NCBI GenBank assembly: GCA_009760855.2
Contig: WPIO01000009.1
Location: 3,219,001 to 3,283,000 of the forward strand
Length of the DNA: 64,000 bases
Source: Cristatella mucedo
Taxonomy: Eukaryota; Bryozoa; Phylactolaemata; Cristatellidae
Direction: 5' to 3'
Made by a program: the position numbers and the translations under genes. This document shows positions 1 to 16,059 of the stretch, piece by piece; position 1 is the first letter of the stretch; every line of letters starts with the position of its first letter. The notes below the pieces were generated by a model. That model ran no database searches and was not told the DNA's origin. It was given only the letters and a program-made list of their open reading frames with translations.

Positions 1-1214
1 ATCAGAAGACCTCGTCCCGATCTTTATCCTTGCACCAGTAGAGCCGGTGATAGCGTCTATCGTTTTGCCAAGTGGGCCTGCAGTCAAGCATATAGCGAAT
101 GATCGTACAGGTAGCCAGGAAGGTTGCATGCTGCTGCACACACAAAGGTGCAGCGCCAAAAGCAAGCAAGAAGCAGCAACGAGTAGGGACGAGTAGGGTA
201 GCAGAAATGAGTAGGGTAGAACTACAGAGCTGGGCTAAATTTATAAGTGCCGAGCGGCCTGCGATTTGCAGCCGGCTTATGCCTTGCGGAGTACAGAACA
301 CTCGGGACTGTGTGGAGCTGTTTGCCTTGGGCCAAATTTCACGAAATTCGCGAGGCCGATTCTTCTCTGTTATCGAATCTCAAATTCGCGACCCGCTCTC
401 GATCTTACAGTATGCTTTCTGCAACACGATGGCCCAGCCCAGGTGACCTACCGCCTTCCAGCATGTTCTCGCATTTCTTTTAAAGCAGATATGGCGCAAG
501 CACATCAGCATTAAGTGCTTGCCGAGAAAACCGCAGCACACCGATAACAGCATCGAATGATGATACAGCCACATATACATAAACAGATGCCGACTAGGTT
601 TCAGAGAGTGCTCATAGGGTTCCGCTGAACAGTGGCCCGGACATAAAACCACGCAGAAGCAGCTCAAACTGCATGGGCAACTGCAAAAATGCCTGTACAC
701 TACACTGAACTTTAGTATCTATGCACCTACACCAGACTCCTTAAGATGACGATGGGCTAGTAAATTCTTGTGGCCTGGTCTAAAGATGGAGTTCCAACGA
801 GTTTGGAATGACAACCATGAACATATAAGCGTAGCCTAATGTACTGCTTATTCAATAAACAGGTAGCTGAGACCTTACTCAGTAACATGAGCTGAAGTAT
901 TAACACTTGAGGCAATGACAGAAGCCCACTACTGCCCACCCTGGAGCAAACCAGTTCTGCAGCTTTCTCTTGCAGTCCGGTGCAGACGGGCCGACTAAAA
1001 GCTGATTTAATCACTACAGGCCAGTAAAGGAAAAATAGGCAAATAGAGTCTACTCAAAGTTGCAATTGTCACAACTTAAATAAATACAACTAGCATTCCA
1101 TTCAAAGCAAGCAGCCTGTCTAAGCCTGCTAAAGCACCACACATACTGTAAACAGCCTACTAACCCCTTTGAAGCCCCCTGCACCCCCCAGCTCCTCCCC
1201 TTCAGGGGCGAAGG

Positions 1215-1248
<34 letters not shown>

Positions 1249-1482
1249 CATCATCACATCGAACGAATGTGCAGCTCAGCCTTTCGGCTGCTTTCCAGCT
1301 ATCACAAGTAATAACGAGCATTCGGGCGTGGAACGTTTTTTGAGCATGCTCTGCATGCAACGGTTAGGATTTCGGGAGGACCACGCACGTCGGAGCGACA
1401 AGGGACCGACAGCAGCACCGACCGACTAGGCCGCGAGCGAGTCGCGCGAGCTGCCGTGCTTCGCGCAGGGGCTGCGCCGCAC
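1..1482. other. Left-edge stretch, presumed TDRKH-like intron
   Basis: No exon is recognisable. By position this should be the intron after exon 3 of the minus-strand gene. I could not find the rest of KH2 on the minus strand. It contains the (GT)n run at 1217-1247. Confidence 0.5.
1217..1247. repeat. (GT)n microsatellite
   Basis: Uninterrupted GT dinucleotide run of about 15 units. Confidence 0.97.
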
Positions 1483-5242
<3,760 letters not shown>

Positions 5243-5548
5243 GTTGCTGCTAGCTAGGCAACCCACGAGGAAACCGGTGAGTACAAGGATACTAGCGATT
5301 CCACTTCTTAAATCTACCTTGACCCTTCCTCCTATTCAGGAATCCTGCTGTACGCTTCGCCATTCCGACTGCCGTCGCGGAGGACCGAGTTTGCCTCCGA
5401 GTCAGTGCATCGTAGCCAGAAGACGCGAGACTGAACTAACTTGATCCTTTGGACCCTTCGTCGCTTCACCTCAAGCTTTTCTCTTCAGTTCTGGTCAATA
5501 GTCGCTAGGCTAGGCGTACCGAAACTTCGCCGATGCCTGAGATCACTA
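5243..5548 (-). promoter_or_regulatory. 5' flank of the TDRKH-like gene
   Basis: About 300 bp separate the start codon from the LINE-A tail at 5549, so any proximal promoter or 5' UTR must lie here or beyond the LINE. No TATA box or other clear element is seen. A plus-strand CCG|GTGAGT donor-like string at about 5273 is probably chance. Confidence 0.3.
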
Positions 5549-7145
5549 GTAATAATAATAATAATAATATTGCACTTGATAAAGCGCCCTCAGAGAACTT
5601 AATCTCTTTCTAGGCACTTTGCATTTGCTGCAAAGTGATATGCAATTGAATAGTAAGTGAAATCATGCTTGAAAAACTAATAAAATGAGTTAGGGGTGAC
5701 ATGCACAGGGTCAGCATGCAAATGTGGTTAGTGGCAGCATGCGCAGTGTCAGCATGCATAAGCACATCAAGGACGAATCACAGGGACCCACTAAATGCTG
5801 TCCTAAATAGGTGTGTTTTTAAGTTTCTTTTAAATGTGATCAGGTCATGGGATGTTCTGACGCAGGTCGGGAGGGAGTTCCAGGCTTTGGGAGCATACCA
5901 GCTAAATGCACGGTCTCCAAAGAATTTAAGGTTTGTACGAGATATTTCTAGAATGTTGGATTCCGAAAAGCGGGTGGTACGATGCTTGGCCTGATGGGGT
6001 AGTATATCTGAAAGATAGGCTGGAGCCATAGAATGAAGAGACCTAAAAGTGAGCGACAAAACCTTGAAGTCAATCCGTTGCTTGACTGGTAGCCAGTGCA
6101 GGTCGGCGAGAAGTGGAGTAATGTGGCAACTGCGACGCTCACGACAGACAAACCTAGCTGCAGAGTTTTGCACCAGCTGCAATCGCCTGATCGCACTTGC
6201 TGGTAGGCCAGTAAGCCGTGAGTTGCAGAAGTCGAGACGGGATGTCACGAATGCATGGACCAACTTGGACGTGGTATCCTTATCTAAACAAGCCCGAATT
6301 TTAGCAATGTTATGAAGCTGAAAATAGGCAGATTTGACTGTGGAGCTGATGTGGTCGTCTAACGAGAGGTCGCTTTGGAATATGACACCTAGATTTCGAG
6401 CTGATTCGACAGGAGATATGCTGGCAGAGCCAATTTTGAGAGTCAGCCTTTCCAGTCTCTGAATCACACTGGGTTTGCCCATAACTAGTAAGTTAGCTTT
6501 ATCATCGTTTAGTTTTAGAAAATTTGCTGCCATCCATGTGCGGATGTCATCAGTGCATGCAGCAAGTGAGTTAAGAGAATTTGAGGTGCTCGAAGGCTGG
6601 GAGGGATCAAAGCAAAGGCACAACTGATTGTCATCTGCATAGAAGTGAAAGCCTAGATTGTGCTTGGCAATCACATCAGCAAGAGGGAGAGTATAAACCG
6701 TGAAAAGAACCGGACCTAGCACAGAGCCCTGAGGTACTCCATATTTTAGAGGTACTTCAGATGATCTTTGTCCATTCACGTCAATACTCTGGAGTCTCCC
6801 ACTGAGATAGGACCTGAACCACTGCAGAGCAGTGCCAGTGATGCCCAGGCGAGATGAGAGGCGCTCTAGAAGTACTTTGTGATCGATGGTATCAAAAGCT
6901 GCCGAAAGATCGAGCAAAACAAGAAGAGACACTCTACCCATGTCTGCATTCCTAAGTAGGTCGTTGTATACCCTAAGCAATGCTGACTCTGTGGAGCGAT
7001 TAGCTCTAAAGCCAGACTGGAACTTACTAGCAAGGTGTGAGGTTTCGATATATCAGTTCAGCTGGTCTGCCACGACCCGTTCCAGTGTCTTTGATAGTAA
7101 TGGTAGAAGAGAGACTGGGCGGTAGTAGTGAAAACCAATATCAGT
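5549..7145 (-). mobile_element. LINE-A copy 1 (L2/CR1-like non-LTR retrotransposon, 5'-truncated)
   Basis: This is the longest copy in the window. On the minus strand it runs from the reverse transcriptase N-terminal motif YRPVSLLP through the RT and a long C-terminal region. It then has a 3' UTR with repeated GCATGCTGACACTGTGCAT-like units, the tail hairpin, and (ATT)n at its 3' end (5549-5567 on plus). The RT type and hairpin tail followed by a short repeat are typical of L2/CR1-group LINEs. The copy has lost its 5' end, including any endonuclease domain. Confidence 0.93.
5778..7145 (-). pseudogene. LINE-A reverse transcriptase, nearly intact but with one in-frame stop
   Basis: A 400-residue open frame at 6980-5778 contains DLSAAFD, GVPQGSVLGP and the catalytic FYADDN box (residues about 113-118 of that frame). 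It ends in [10 protein letters not shown]...SGSL. Coding similarity continues upstream to 7145 (LLSKTLERVVADQLN), interrupted by a TGA at 7055-7053. The YADD aspartates are intact, so this copy is young, but the missing 5' end and the stop make it non-autonomous. Confidence 0.88.
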
Positions 7146-8348
7146 CCCAATGACAAAACGAGAGTACTGCAGCTTATCGTTAAGAAATGCCAAAATCCAA
7201 AATCTGCCGAATCCGAATCCGAAATCAAAATCCGAAGTCCGGCCGCGATACCGACTTCGAATCCAACACTGCGAGCGTACACCGTAAAAGATCCGGAGTT
7301 ACGGCTTGATTAGTCGGAGTCGACGTCCACCTCAGTCGAGAGCTTCCGCTGAAAGACACCAACTCATGGGGTGGGGGGGGGTCACGAACACGCTACACGG
7401 GGAACGCGGAATGTACAAGTCACAACAACGAGCATGCTATCCAGCTCCGCTCGGGCCTTGGGTACTCGTTGCCATGCGTGCGTGGCCACATCGCCGGAGA
7501 ACGTCTGCAACCATCCAGGTGCATAACTCGGCGAGACCGGGAGCCTCCAACACAACGACTTACTCGGCCAACGTCTACTACCCAAGCCCCCGGTGACCTC
7601 TCGTCACGGCACATACGGCCATGCCGTAGGTCAGACCCCGGCCTAGCCGGTGACCATTACCACATTATAGCCGTCCTGTCCCAGCCAACCGAACCTAGCC
7701 TGGGTACAAAACAACGTCGTCGTTGCATAGAAGCGTTCCGAGAGGCCTCGCCTTTGGTGGCCGTGGTCGAGCGGCCTCCGACGACGAGTTACGCAAGTGG
7801 CCAGAGCCATCCGCGCGCCTGACTAACGGTCGATGCATTCCAGCCGACTTAATTTTTCGAAAAAGATGGCGGCGGTGCGCAGGATTCGCATCCGCTAGCA
7901 GGCTCAACCCGGGTCTTGCTAAAGGGAATACAGAGTAGTAGTTGCGAGCATCTTATAGACCGCATAATGGTAAGCGAGTGGGCTCAGGAGCTGTAGCGAA
8001 CCCGCGGCCTGTGCCCACCGTGCCCGCGGGAGACAGTGCTCCAAAAGAACTTTTGCGAACCCATTGAATCTGAAGTGTGCAGGACGGGCGCAAGCCGATA
8101 CAATGGCTGCGTCGAGAGTCGCCTATTAGCCAAGCTACGCCAGGAAGTTCGATCGCTCTGGCAAATGAACAGGCAAGACTGGTCTGTATCGTTACACCTA
8201 AGCAAGGGAAAGGTAAGGAAAAGAAAGGGTAGTCGAAACACTCGTCCTTAAAAGAAGCACTCAAGCCGGTGACGCGACGTCTTCGCGGTTACAGATAGTA
8301 AGCACGCTAAAACGCACTCACTTTTTGCTGCCATTCTAAGTATAGTTC
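7146..8348. other. GC-rich unassigned stretch
   Basis: Several open frames overlap on both strands, as expected from GC-rich DNA. None shows a domain I recognise. No repeat family known from the rest of the window was seen. Confidence 0.5.
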
Positions 8349-8480
8349 CTTTGTGTAGCGACCTAGGAGAGCTTAATCTCTATTCAGGCGCTTCACGTAT
8401 ACAACGGGGCTCGAGCCCACGACGTCGGCCAGACCTTGGTCGGAGCGAGCGCCTTAACCACTGCGGGGGCCAAACCAGGA
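8349..8480 (-). mobile_element. SINE-A copy (tRNA-Ser-like head, LINE-A-like tail)
   Basis: On the minus strand the copy starts with a tRNA-like A box region (GTGGTTAAGGCGC, slightly disturbed), then a B-box-like GTGGGCTCGAGCCCC. It ends in the shared tail CGCCTGAATAGAGATTAAG. The tRNA head resembles serine tRNA. Confidence 0.85.
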
Positions 8481-9723
8481 TTCGCACTTCGTTCGCTCAA
8501 GGCTGCCCATGCCAAAATTCATCAAAACTGTGTCTCTACTCCGGCCTCTTAAAGCCGCATTTACACGGCTGGTCTTTATACGATCTTCCTTCTTGTGGGA
8601 TGTTAAAGCCGTCGGTTTACCGTCTGCTGGGCTTTCTTAAGGCTGCCTACTAACTCCACACTAATAGGGGCCAGGGGAAAAGTACTTTAGTCAGGGAGGT
8701 AAGAAAGGGCCCTCCGCGATGTACCAACCGGTGTAAGTCGTCCTTCGTTTCTCGTGGTCAATTGATTCCAGACTCTGCCGAGATAGGTGAATTTCCGCGA
8801 AGTACAATTCTTTATTTATAAATCGAATATTTACGTAACTGGAGCATAGAAAACCCGTTCACGACCCTCTAATTCAGTTTTAACATTATTAAAGCACCCT
8901 GGACAAGAAATAACACCCTTTTAGTGACCATTACACCCGTATTACCCGATATATTAGACAAAGCAAGGGGTAATAAGACGTATTAGACGTTACAAATTTC
9001 ACATTATTATTAGTGTAAATTTAATTACACACACGCGCAGTTCTTACACACAACCACTAGCTTATGAAAATAGTGCAATTTGTTCGATGATGATGAAGAG
9101 GTGATCTGCACGGCAAAGAAGAGCAAGGTTACTGCTCTCAATGAAGCTGCACGTGACTTTGAAGGATTTGTGGGGGTGCTCGAATACATAGACCAACAGT
9201 CCATGCGTACAGTAATTTTAATAATAATTGTGATGTAGGGATGAGTTATTGACTCAGACAACCGAGCGCACGCTGTATCATTTTCACCATCTCGATAAAC
9301 TTTTCAATGAACATATTTGAAAAAATGGCAATAGAATGAAGCCGCAAAAGTCAAAGCACGAAGCCGCGTGAGACGACAGTATTTGACAGCGGCGCAGCCG
9401 TCAACATTTTGTTCGAACGTCTGTGTTCTCGTGGAACGCATCGATGATTCCCCCCCCCCCGGTCGTCTCTTCCGCCATGCCTTTGAAAGCAATAAAGAAG
9501 GCGTGTCCGTGACCGCAACTACAATGAGTCGCTTGTTCGTGGCATCCGTAGGTCTTGCCTCCATCCTGACCGAACAAACAATCTTCCAGTTGTCTTCGAT
9601 CGCGTCCATTTTGACAGCGTATGCACCAAAAATAAGCTAGACCGTCCATCGGTTTTTCATCGTAGGCTTGTTGCCTACTCCTAGCCCGCTGTCGGTTTCT
9701 AGATATAAGTAAAATAAAAATTA
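8481..9723. other. Unassigned stretch with a possible transposase scrap
   Basis: Mostly AT-rich with no gene recognised. At about 9074-9238 on plus, a short frame (DDDEE then ...LNEAARDFEGF...YIDQQ) resembles the acidic tail of pogo/Tigger transposases, with stops on both sides. It is too short to call. Confidence 0.3.
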
Positions 9724-9880
9724 CCAGCCTCTTTTGTATAGAGACAGAAGAGCCTTTACGGCTATCACCACCGCTTGCAGCGGCAATAAAGGATCGCCCA
9801 CCGCAGGATTCAAACCCGCGATCTCGGGACCGAGGTCGTGAAAAGGAACCGCCTTACCTAGTTATTATGACTCACCAACT
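9724..9880 (-). mobile_element. SINE-B copy (tRNA-like)
   Basis: On plus it shows the family landmarks CCTCTTTTGTATAG, GGCTATCACCACCGC, CAATAAAGGATCGCCCACCG and the inverted B box GGATTCAAACCCGCGATC. A second, separate tRNA-derived SINE family; its other copies are at 26.2, 44.7, 52.9 and 62.1 kb. Confidence 0.75.
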
Positions 9881-10193
9881 AATACTCGACGGCCTGATTA
9901 AACTTCTTTGGTAAAACCAATGGAAGCCTAGAACAGACCAATCAGATGTACCTTCAAGTGCCCACCAGCTTTGCATTGAAACATGGCAGATGATAGCACG
10001 GCTGCATTGATTGAGGCGCACCAAGCCAGTCCCTGTTAATGAACACAGTGATTGAAGAGTACCTGAATTTATTAATTAAGAAGAAGTCGATAATAGATCT
10101 TGTGATTGGGCTGAGCCTGACAGGTGAGCATGCCTATGTGAATAAAATAGCATTGTCAATTTTAAAGCAATACCAAACTATTAGCCTTCTATG
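9881..10193. other. Unassigned spacer
   Basis: Just over 300 bp between a SINE-B and an old LINE-A copy. Nothing was recognised in it. Confidence 0.5.
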
Positions 10194-10800
10194 ATAATAA
10201 TAATAATACATTTGATAAAGTGACCTCAGGCAACTCAATCTCTTTCTAGGCGCTTTACAATTGCTGAAAAGAAAGCGCGATCGAATGGTTAGTGGTATCA
10301 TGCTCAATAAAAAACAAGAATAACATGGTTAGGAGTGACATACACAGGGTCGGCATGCAATTATGGTTAGTGGCAGAATGAAACAGTGTCAGCACGCATA
10401 AGCGCGTAAAGGACGGATCACAACGGCCCAATAAATGCTGTGATAAATAGATGCGTTTTCAGTTTCTTTTTAAATGTGGACAAGTCAGGAGATGTGACGC
10501 AGGTCGGGAGTGAGACCAGTCTTGGGGAGCGCACGAACTAAAGGCCCGGTCTCCAAAGGATTTGAGGTTTGTACGGGTATATGTAAACAGTTACATTTCG
10601 AAAATTGGGTGGTACGATGCTTAGTCTGTTGGAGCAGCAGATCTGATAGGTAGGCTAGAGCCAAAGAATGAAGGGACCTGAAAGTAATTGACAAAACCTT
10701 GAGTCGATGCATTGCTTGACTGGGAGCCACTGCATGTCGGCGAGAAGTGGTGGGGTGTGGCAACTGCGACCCTCATGACAGACAAGCCTAGCTGCGGAAT
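10194..10800 (-). mobile_element. LINE-A copy 2, old and degenerate
   Basis: Begins on plus with TAATAATAATAATA and the inverted hairpin tail. It continues through the 3' UTR into the C-terminal coding part (SITFRSLHSLALAYLSDLL on minus). Several indels break the frame. Confidence 0.85.
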
Positions 10801-11167
10801 TTAACCGCCCGAATGTGGAGTAAAGGAGCACGTCTTTGTTAATAGTGAGATTCTAGTGGTTTATACTGCTGCACATATATCCACTTTCATATTACTTGGG
10901 ACCGTTGAATAGGGAATTATGTTCCCGGTCGGCGTGTTTTTTGGTCGCCATCTGTTTCCAACCCAATGATGTTGGCAACAATGCTGATTTGCTAACTTTG
11001 ACTTTGAGAATAAAACGCGCAATATAAAATGATGCATACATATACAAGACCACTTTGGCTGTTGAATTGAGCTATTGGATCATGGCAATTAGCACTGCCT
11101 AATAGCTGGCTACCGTGAGGCTGTTCTGCAGCGTTCCTACACACGTATAGAAAAAACATATATCATT
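10801..11167. other. Unassigned spacer
   Basis: Between LINE-A copy 2 and a SINE-A. No recognised feature. Confidence 0.5.
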
Positions 11168-11290
11168 TTAATAGCGCCCTAAGTGAACTTAATCTCTATT
11201 CAGGAACTTCCCATACGCCTTGGGGCTCGAACTCACGACCTTGGTCAAACTTTGGTCAGGGCGAGCACCTTAACCACTTGGCCAAACCAG
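11168..11290 (-). mobile_element. SINE-A copy
   Basis: Minus-strand copy with tail (plus: GCGCCCTAAGTGAACTTAAT), inverted B box GGGGCTCGAACTCACGACC and A-box region ACCTTAACCACTTGGCC. Confidence 0.85.
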
Positions 11291-11570
11291 AATCTGATAC
11301 GAAGAAGATCGGTACCATTAAAGGATGCTATTGAAAAGAGCCGGAATGTGATGCTGACCCAATGTGCAGTGGAACTTTTGCCGCACAAGATACCAATAAA
11401 AATGGCTCTATTACAAGCAGCTAAAGTTTTAGGAACAACTTCATATCTTGGCCTGTCAGGTCGTCCTTGATGTGTACATTACATGAGGTTACGATTTATT
11501 GGTCATTTTTTCATTAACGTGGCACCAATGCTAATGCCAATCCATCAATTAAAAAAATAAAATATAAATA

Positions 11571-11674
11571 TAATTCATTTGCATATTATTTCTCATGGCA
11601 CTTTAAATAAGCCACATAGTTTGAACCTACGGCCTTGGTCATTACAGGGGAACTCCTTACCCCTGGCCAAACCA
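11571..11674 (-). mobile_element. SINE-A-related degenerate copy
   Basis: It keeps the terminal AATTCATTTGCATA, the B-box region (GAACCTACGGCCTTGGTC) and the head (CTTACCCCTGGCCAAACCAG) but lacks the middle of the tail hairpin. Confidence 0.5.
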
Positions 11675-12431
11675 GAGCGGCAGTACCTCAGCCATCTAAT
11701 TTCACTGGCAGACAAGTAAGAGACACAGGTGAGCCAAGCTGCAGAGGAGCTGACGCGGGGAGGAGACGTTGGAATTCAAATGTGCTATGTCAGTTCAGCT
11801 CGTTGTTACAGATCTTAGCTAGCAAAAATAAACGTCCCTGTCAAAAGTCCACTGCCAATAAATTCTTTGAGATGCCGGCCAAAAGTGTAAAACTGACGAC
11901 GGCGAACTGAGTACAGCAGCATGCGTTCAACTCAGGAAAGGCTGACAACAAAAGGCGCCCGTCGGGCCGCCAAAGATTATAAATAAATTCGATACATTTG
12001 ATACATTTAAACTTGTAAATTTGGTAAATTTGGTAAATTTGATAAATTCAGAGCAGCCGCAGCCGTAATTATGGGGATATTTTGCCATTGCTTTATGGCG
12101 AAGCTGACAGCACAGCCAAGAACTGTGGATTCTGTACAGTCAAACGATAAAGTTTTCTGAAAAAAGCTCAAAGACACCCTAACGTATGGCACCTCACAAT
12201 CACGATCGATTTCGAGTACGCTTGCATTGCTCCTTCCTGCCACGTTAGTCGGCCGACGGCAGCGAAGTAAATTCTGGAAATTTCGATCGATGAGTCGTGA
12301 TCTGCATCGTGACAAAGGCTGGTGCTGCTATAGCGAGACAAAGCAGAAAAAAAGATGAATGTTTCTATGGGCTGCCATTGCCGTTAGCCTATGCAATTCC
12401 TGCGCTGTTCGCGAGGAGGTTATAGGTAAAT
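11675..12431. other. Unassigned spacer
   Basis: No gene recognised. A small run of ATTTGGTAAATTTGGTAAAT (about 12014-12050) is a short degenerate tandem repeat. Confidence 0.5.
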
Positions 12432-12520
12432 ATAATTCATTTGCATAGCACTCAAAGGGAATCTCTATCCAGGCGCTTCAAATATAACTCGGGGCTCGAG
12501 AGCCCACGGCTTCAGTCGTC
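12432..12520 (-). mobile_element. SINE-A copy, head lost
   Basis: Carries AATTCATTTGCATAGCACTC, CTCTATCCAGGCGCTTCA and CGGGGCTCGAGAGCCCACGG on plus. The tRNA A-box end is missing. Confidence 0.65.
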
Positions 12521-12707
12521 AAAGGGGAAGATCGTACTTTCGGACCGAACACAGGTATTTAATGTAGAGCATACCAGCACTATTTTCTCAACATGTGACG
12601 GTGTCGCCGAGATGCGCAAGTAGCACAATACGACACTGCTCGACAACATGTCAAATGCCCGCTGGCAGTTTGTCGAGTACGACTCAAGCATAAGTTAAAA
12701 CTTCCCC

Positions 12708-13026
12708 TGTTATGTTCTTAGGGCGAAATACAGCCAAGGAATATACATTCAAAAGTTGTAAGTTTTAATGAGCGGAACAGAGCGCCAAGCTGTAGCTCTT
12801 GAGAGCATGTGTGTCTGTATTGTAGGGCGGCCGGCCGGCCTGATATACAATGTCAACGTAATATTCTAGGATGCGTCGGGGCGTGGCCGCTGACGATTAA
12901 TAGTAGTGGCGGGCCAAGCGGGCAGACTGCATCCTGGTTGGTCCGTTCGGGTAATGCCTGAAGGCTTCAAGAGCCACTCCACTGCGCGAGGTGGGAGCGT
13001 TCGGGCAACACCCAAAGGCTTCGACA
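12708..13026 (-). mobile_element. LTR-like repeat copy 1 (isolated)
   Basis: 319 bp closely similar to the 5' LTR at 17442-17739. On minus it starts TGTCGAAGCC and ends ...AACATAACA (TG...CA termini). An ATTAAA polyadenylation-like signal lies about 60 bp before its end. There is no recognisable primer-binding site, polypurine tract or gag next to it, and the flanking 5 bp do not match, so it is a solo or rearranged LTR. Confidence 0.65.
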
Positions 13027-13548
13027 ACACGCTGACGTGATGTAGCCAGCACTGCAGCATCCCTACCGCGTAGCCTGAGGTCCTGCAGAAAGGCAAAAAA
13101 TGAGCTCAACGGTCGATCGGCGCTCGCGGTCTGCAGGCGCGATGCTACCATTTTTGCGGTTGAGCTTCAGTAGCCGGTGGGCGGTCGGTTAGGTCGCAGC
13201 TGAGCCGGCCTGATCTATCGTCAAGTAGCCGCGGCTCAGGGGGAAGCCGTGCCACGCATCTTGGCCGCAGCTGGTCCACTGGCCGCCTCCACACCCTCCG
13301 GTTGATTCGATTCCAAAATTAGCATGGCGAGCGCAGCATACCTTCGAAGCGACACTGCCGGCACCCATTTGTAAAACCGATCGCCACACCTGCAGTAGGG
13401 TCGAGTGTAGCATAGTTAACACTTTGGCTTAGCTGTACGTGCGTGGTCGTCGTCCGGCCCTCGTCAGCCTCGGAGAAATCCGGCATTCCGGCATGCCCGG
13501 CTTCCTGCGTTTGTCGCCGTTGCGCTGCACGCGCCGGCGGCAAAGGCT
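13027..13548. other. GC-rich spacer before the GA tract
   Basis: No recognised gene. Open frames here mostly run on into the GA repeat. Confidence 0.4.
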
Positions 13549-14199
<651 letters not shown>

Positions 14200-14452
14200 G
14201 CGTTCACTGTCACCCCGATTCGGCACGCTCACGCGAAAGCCAATGGTAAGGTGTGGTTCTGTGCATGGGTGGTCATAACCCGCACGGACCCCGTGACCCT
14301 TAGTTCGCGAAATCCCGGCGTGTAGGAGCACATCTAACGAGACTTGCATCTCAATGATAGCGATGCGGGCCTGCAAGTTTAAGTTAGGTACGTTTTTCGC
14401 GACGAATAGCAGTCACTGCTCGCGCGGTGCGGCGACGCCTGACATTATGACA
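14200..14452. other. Spacer between GA tract and LINE-A copy 3
   Basis: About 250 bp of unassigned sequence. Nothing recognised. Confidence 0.4.
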
Positions 14453-15516
14453 TTTGATCCCTCCCAGCCGTCGAGCACCTCAAATTCTCTAAACTCACTT
14501 GCTGCATGCATTGATGACATCCGCACATGGATGGCAGCAAATTTTCTAAAACTATAAGATGACAAAACTAACTTACTAATTATGAGCAAACCCAGTGTGA
14601 TTCAGAGACTGGAAAGGCTGTCTCTCAAAATTGGCTCTGCCAGCATATCTCCTGTCGAATCAGCTCGAAATCTAGGTGTCATATTCCAAAGCGACCTCTC
14701 GTTAGACGACCATATCAGCTCCACAGTCAAATCTGCCTATTTTCAGCTTCATAACATTGCTAAAATTCGGGCTTGTTTAGATAAGGATACCACATCTAAG
14801 TTGGTCCATGCATTCGTGACATCCCGTCTCGACTTCTGCAACTCACTGCTTACTGGCCTACCAGCATGTGCGATCAGGCGATTGCAGCTGGTGCAAAACT
14901 CTGCAGCTAGGCTTGTCTGTCGTGAGCGTCGCAGTTGCCACATTACTCCACTTCTCGCCGACCTGCACTGGCTACCAGTCAAGCAACGGATTGACTTCAA
15001 GGTTTTGTCGCTCACTTTTAGGTCCCTTCATTCTATGGCTCCAGCCTATCTCTCCGACACACTCCCCCATCAGGCCAAGCATCGTACCACCCGCTTTTCG
15101 GAATCCAACAGTCTGGAAATACCTCGTACAAATCTTAAATCCTTTGGAGACCGTGCATTTAGCTCGTATGCTCCCAAAGCCTGGAACTCCCTCCCGACCT
15201 GCGTCAGAACATCCCATGACCTGATCACATTTAAAAGAAACATAAAAACACACCTATTTAGGACAGTATTTAGTGGGTCCCTGTGATTTGTCCTTGATGT
15301 GCTTATGCATGCTGACACTGTGCATGCTGCCACTAACCGCATTTGCATGCTGACCCTGGGCATGTCACCCCTAACTCATTTTGTTAGTTTTTCAAGCATG
15401 ATTTCACTTACTATTCAGTTGCATATCACTTTGCAGCAAATGTAAAGTGCCTAGAAAGAGATTAAGTTCTCTGAGGACGCTTTATAAAGTACATTATTAT
15501 TATTATTATTATTAGC
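14453..15516 (+). mobile_element. LINE-A copy 3, 5'-truncated
   Basis: The junction at 14453 falls in the RT C-terminal region (FDPSQPSSTSNSLNSLAAC). A TAA near 14553 splits the frame, then an open frame at 14582-15286 runs to the normal SGSL terminus. The 3' UTR, hairpin (about 15446-15481) and (ATT)n end the copy at about 15516. Nucleotide similarity to copy 1 is very high, suggesting recent activity. Confidence 0.93.
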
Positions 15517-16059
15517 CATAGCATAGCCCCGGCCTGAATTACGCCTAGGAACAGCAGGGGGAAGGGGGGTTGGATTGGCTGGATTGGGTGGCAGATTCGT
15601 AGCGGCGCTGGGCGCTGGGCCAAGCGCAGGCTTTCCCAGCTCCCAGGCTGCGCAGGAAACGAAGGTTTTCGCCAATCCAGTGTCAATCTCGAATCAGGCA
15701 TCCAGTCGAATTGACTGCCTCAATTGGGGCACAATTTCAGTGTGTTTTACTGAGGTGCCGTAGCTTTTAAGCGATAGCATTTATCGCTCGCGAGCCTGCC
15801 CTGTGCTTTAAGCACGCTGCTTTCAAATGGCCGGATGCCGAGCAGAAACTGCCGACAGCTTGTTGAAAATGGCAGTTCCTGCGGCTATGCTCGAGGCTGC
15901 TATAGGGAAAGTACGAGCCTGCAGGGAGGCCTCTTTCCGCGTTGGAGGTGTGGCTGTGAGCCGCCGCCGCTGGCCTCGAGCTCTGACTCGCCGGCGTAGA
16001 GCTGAGCCGCAGAGCGCGGTGACTGCCAGCGCTTACCGGAAGAGGGTGGCTATAAGGCG

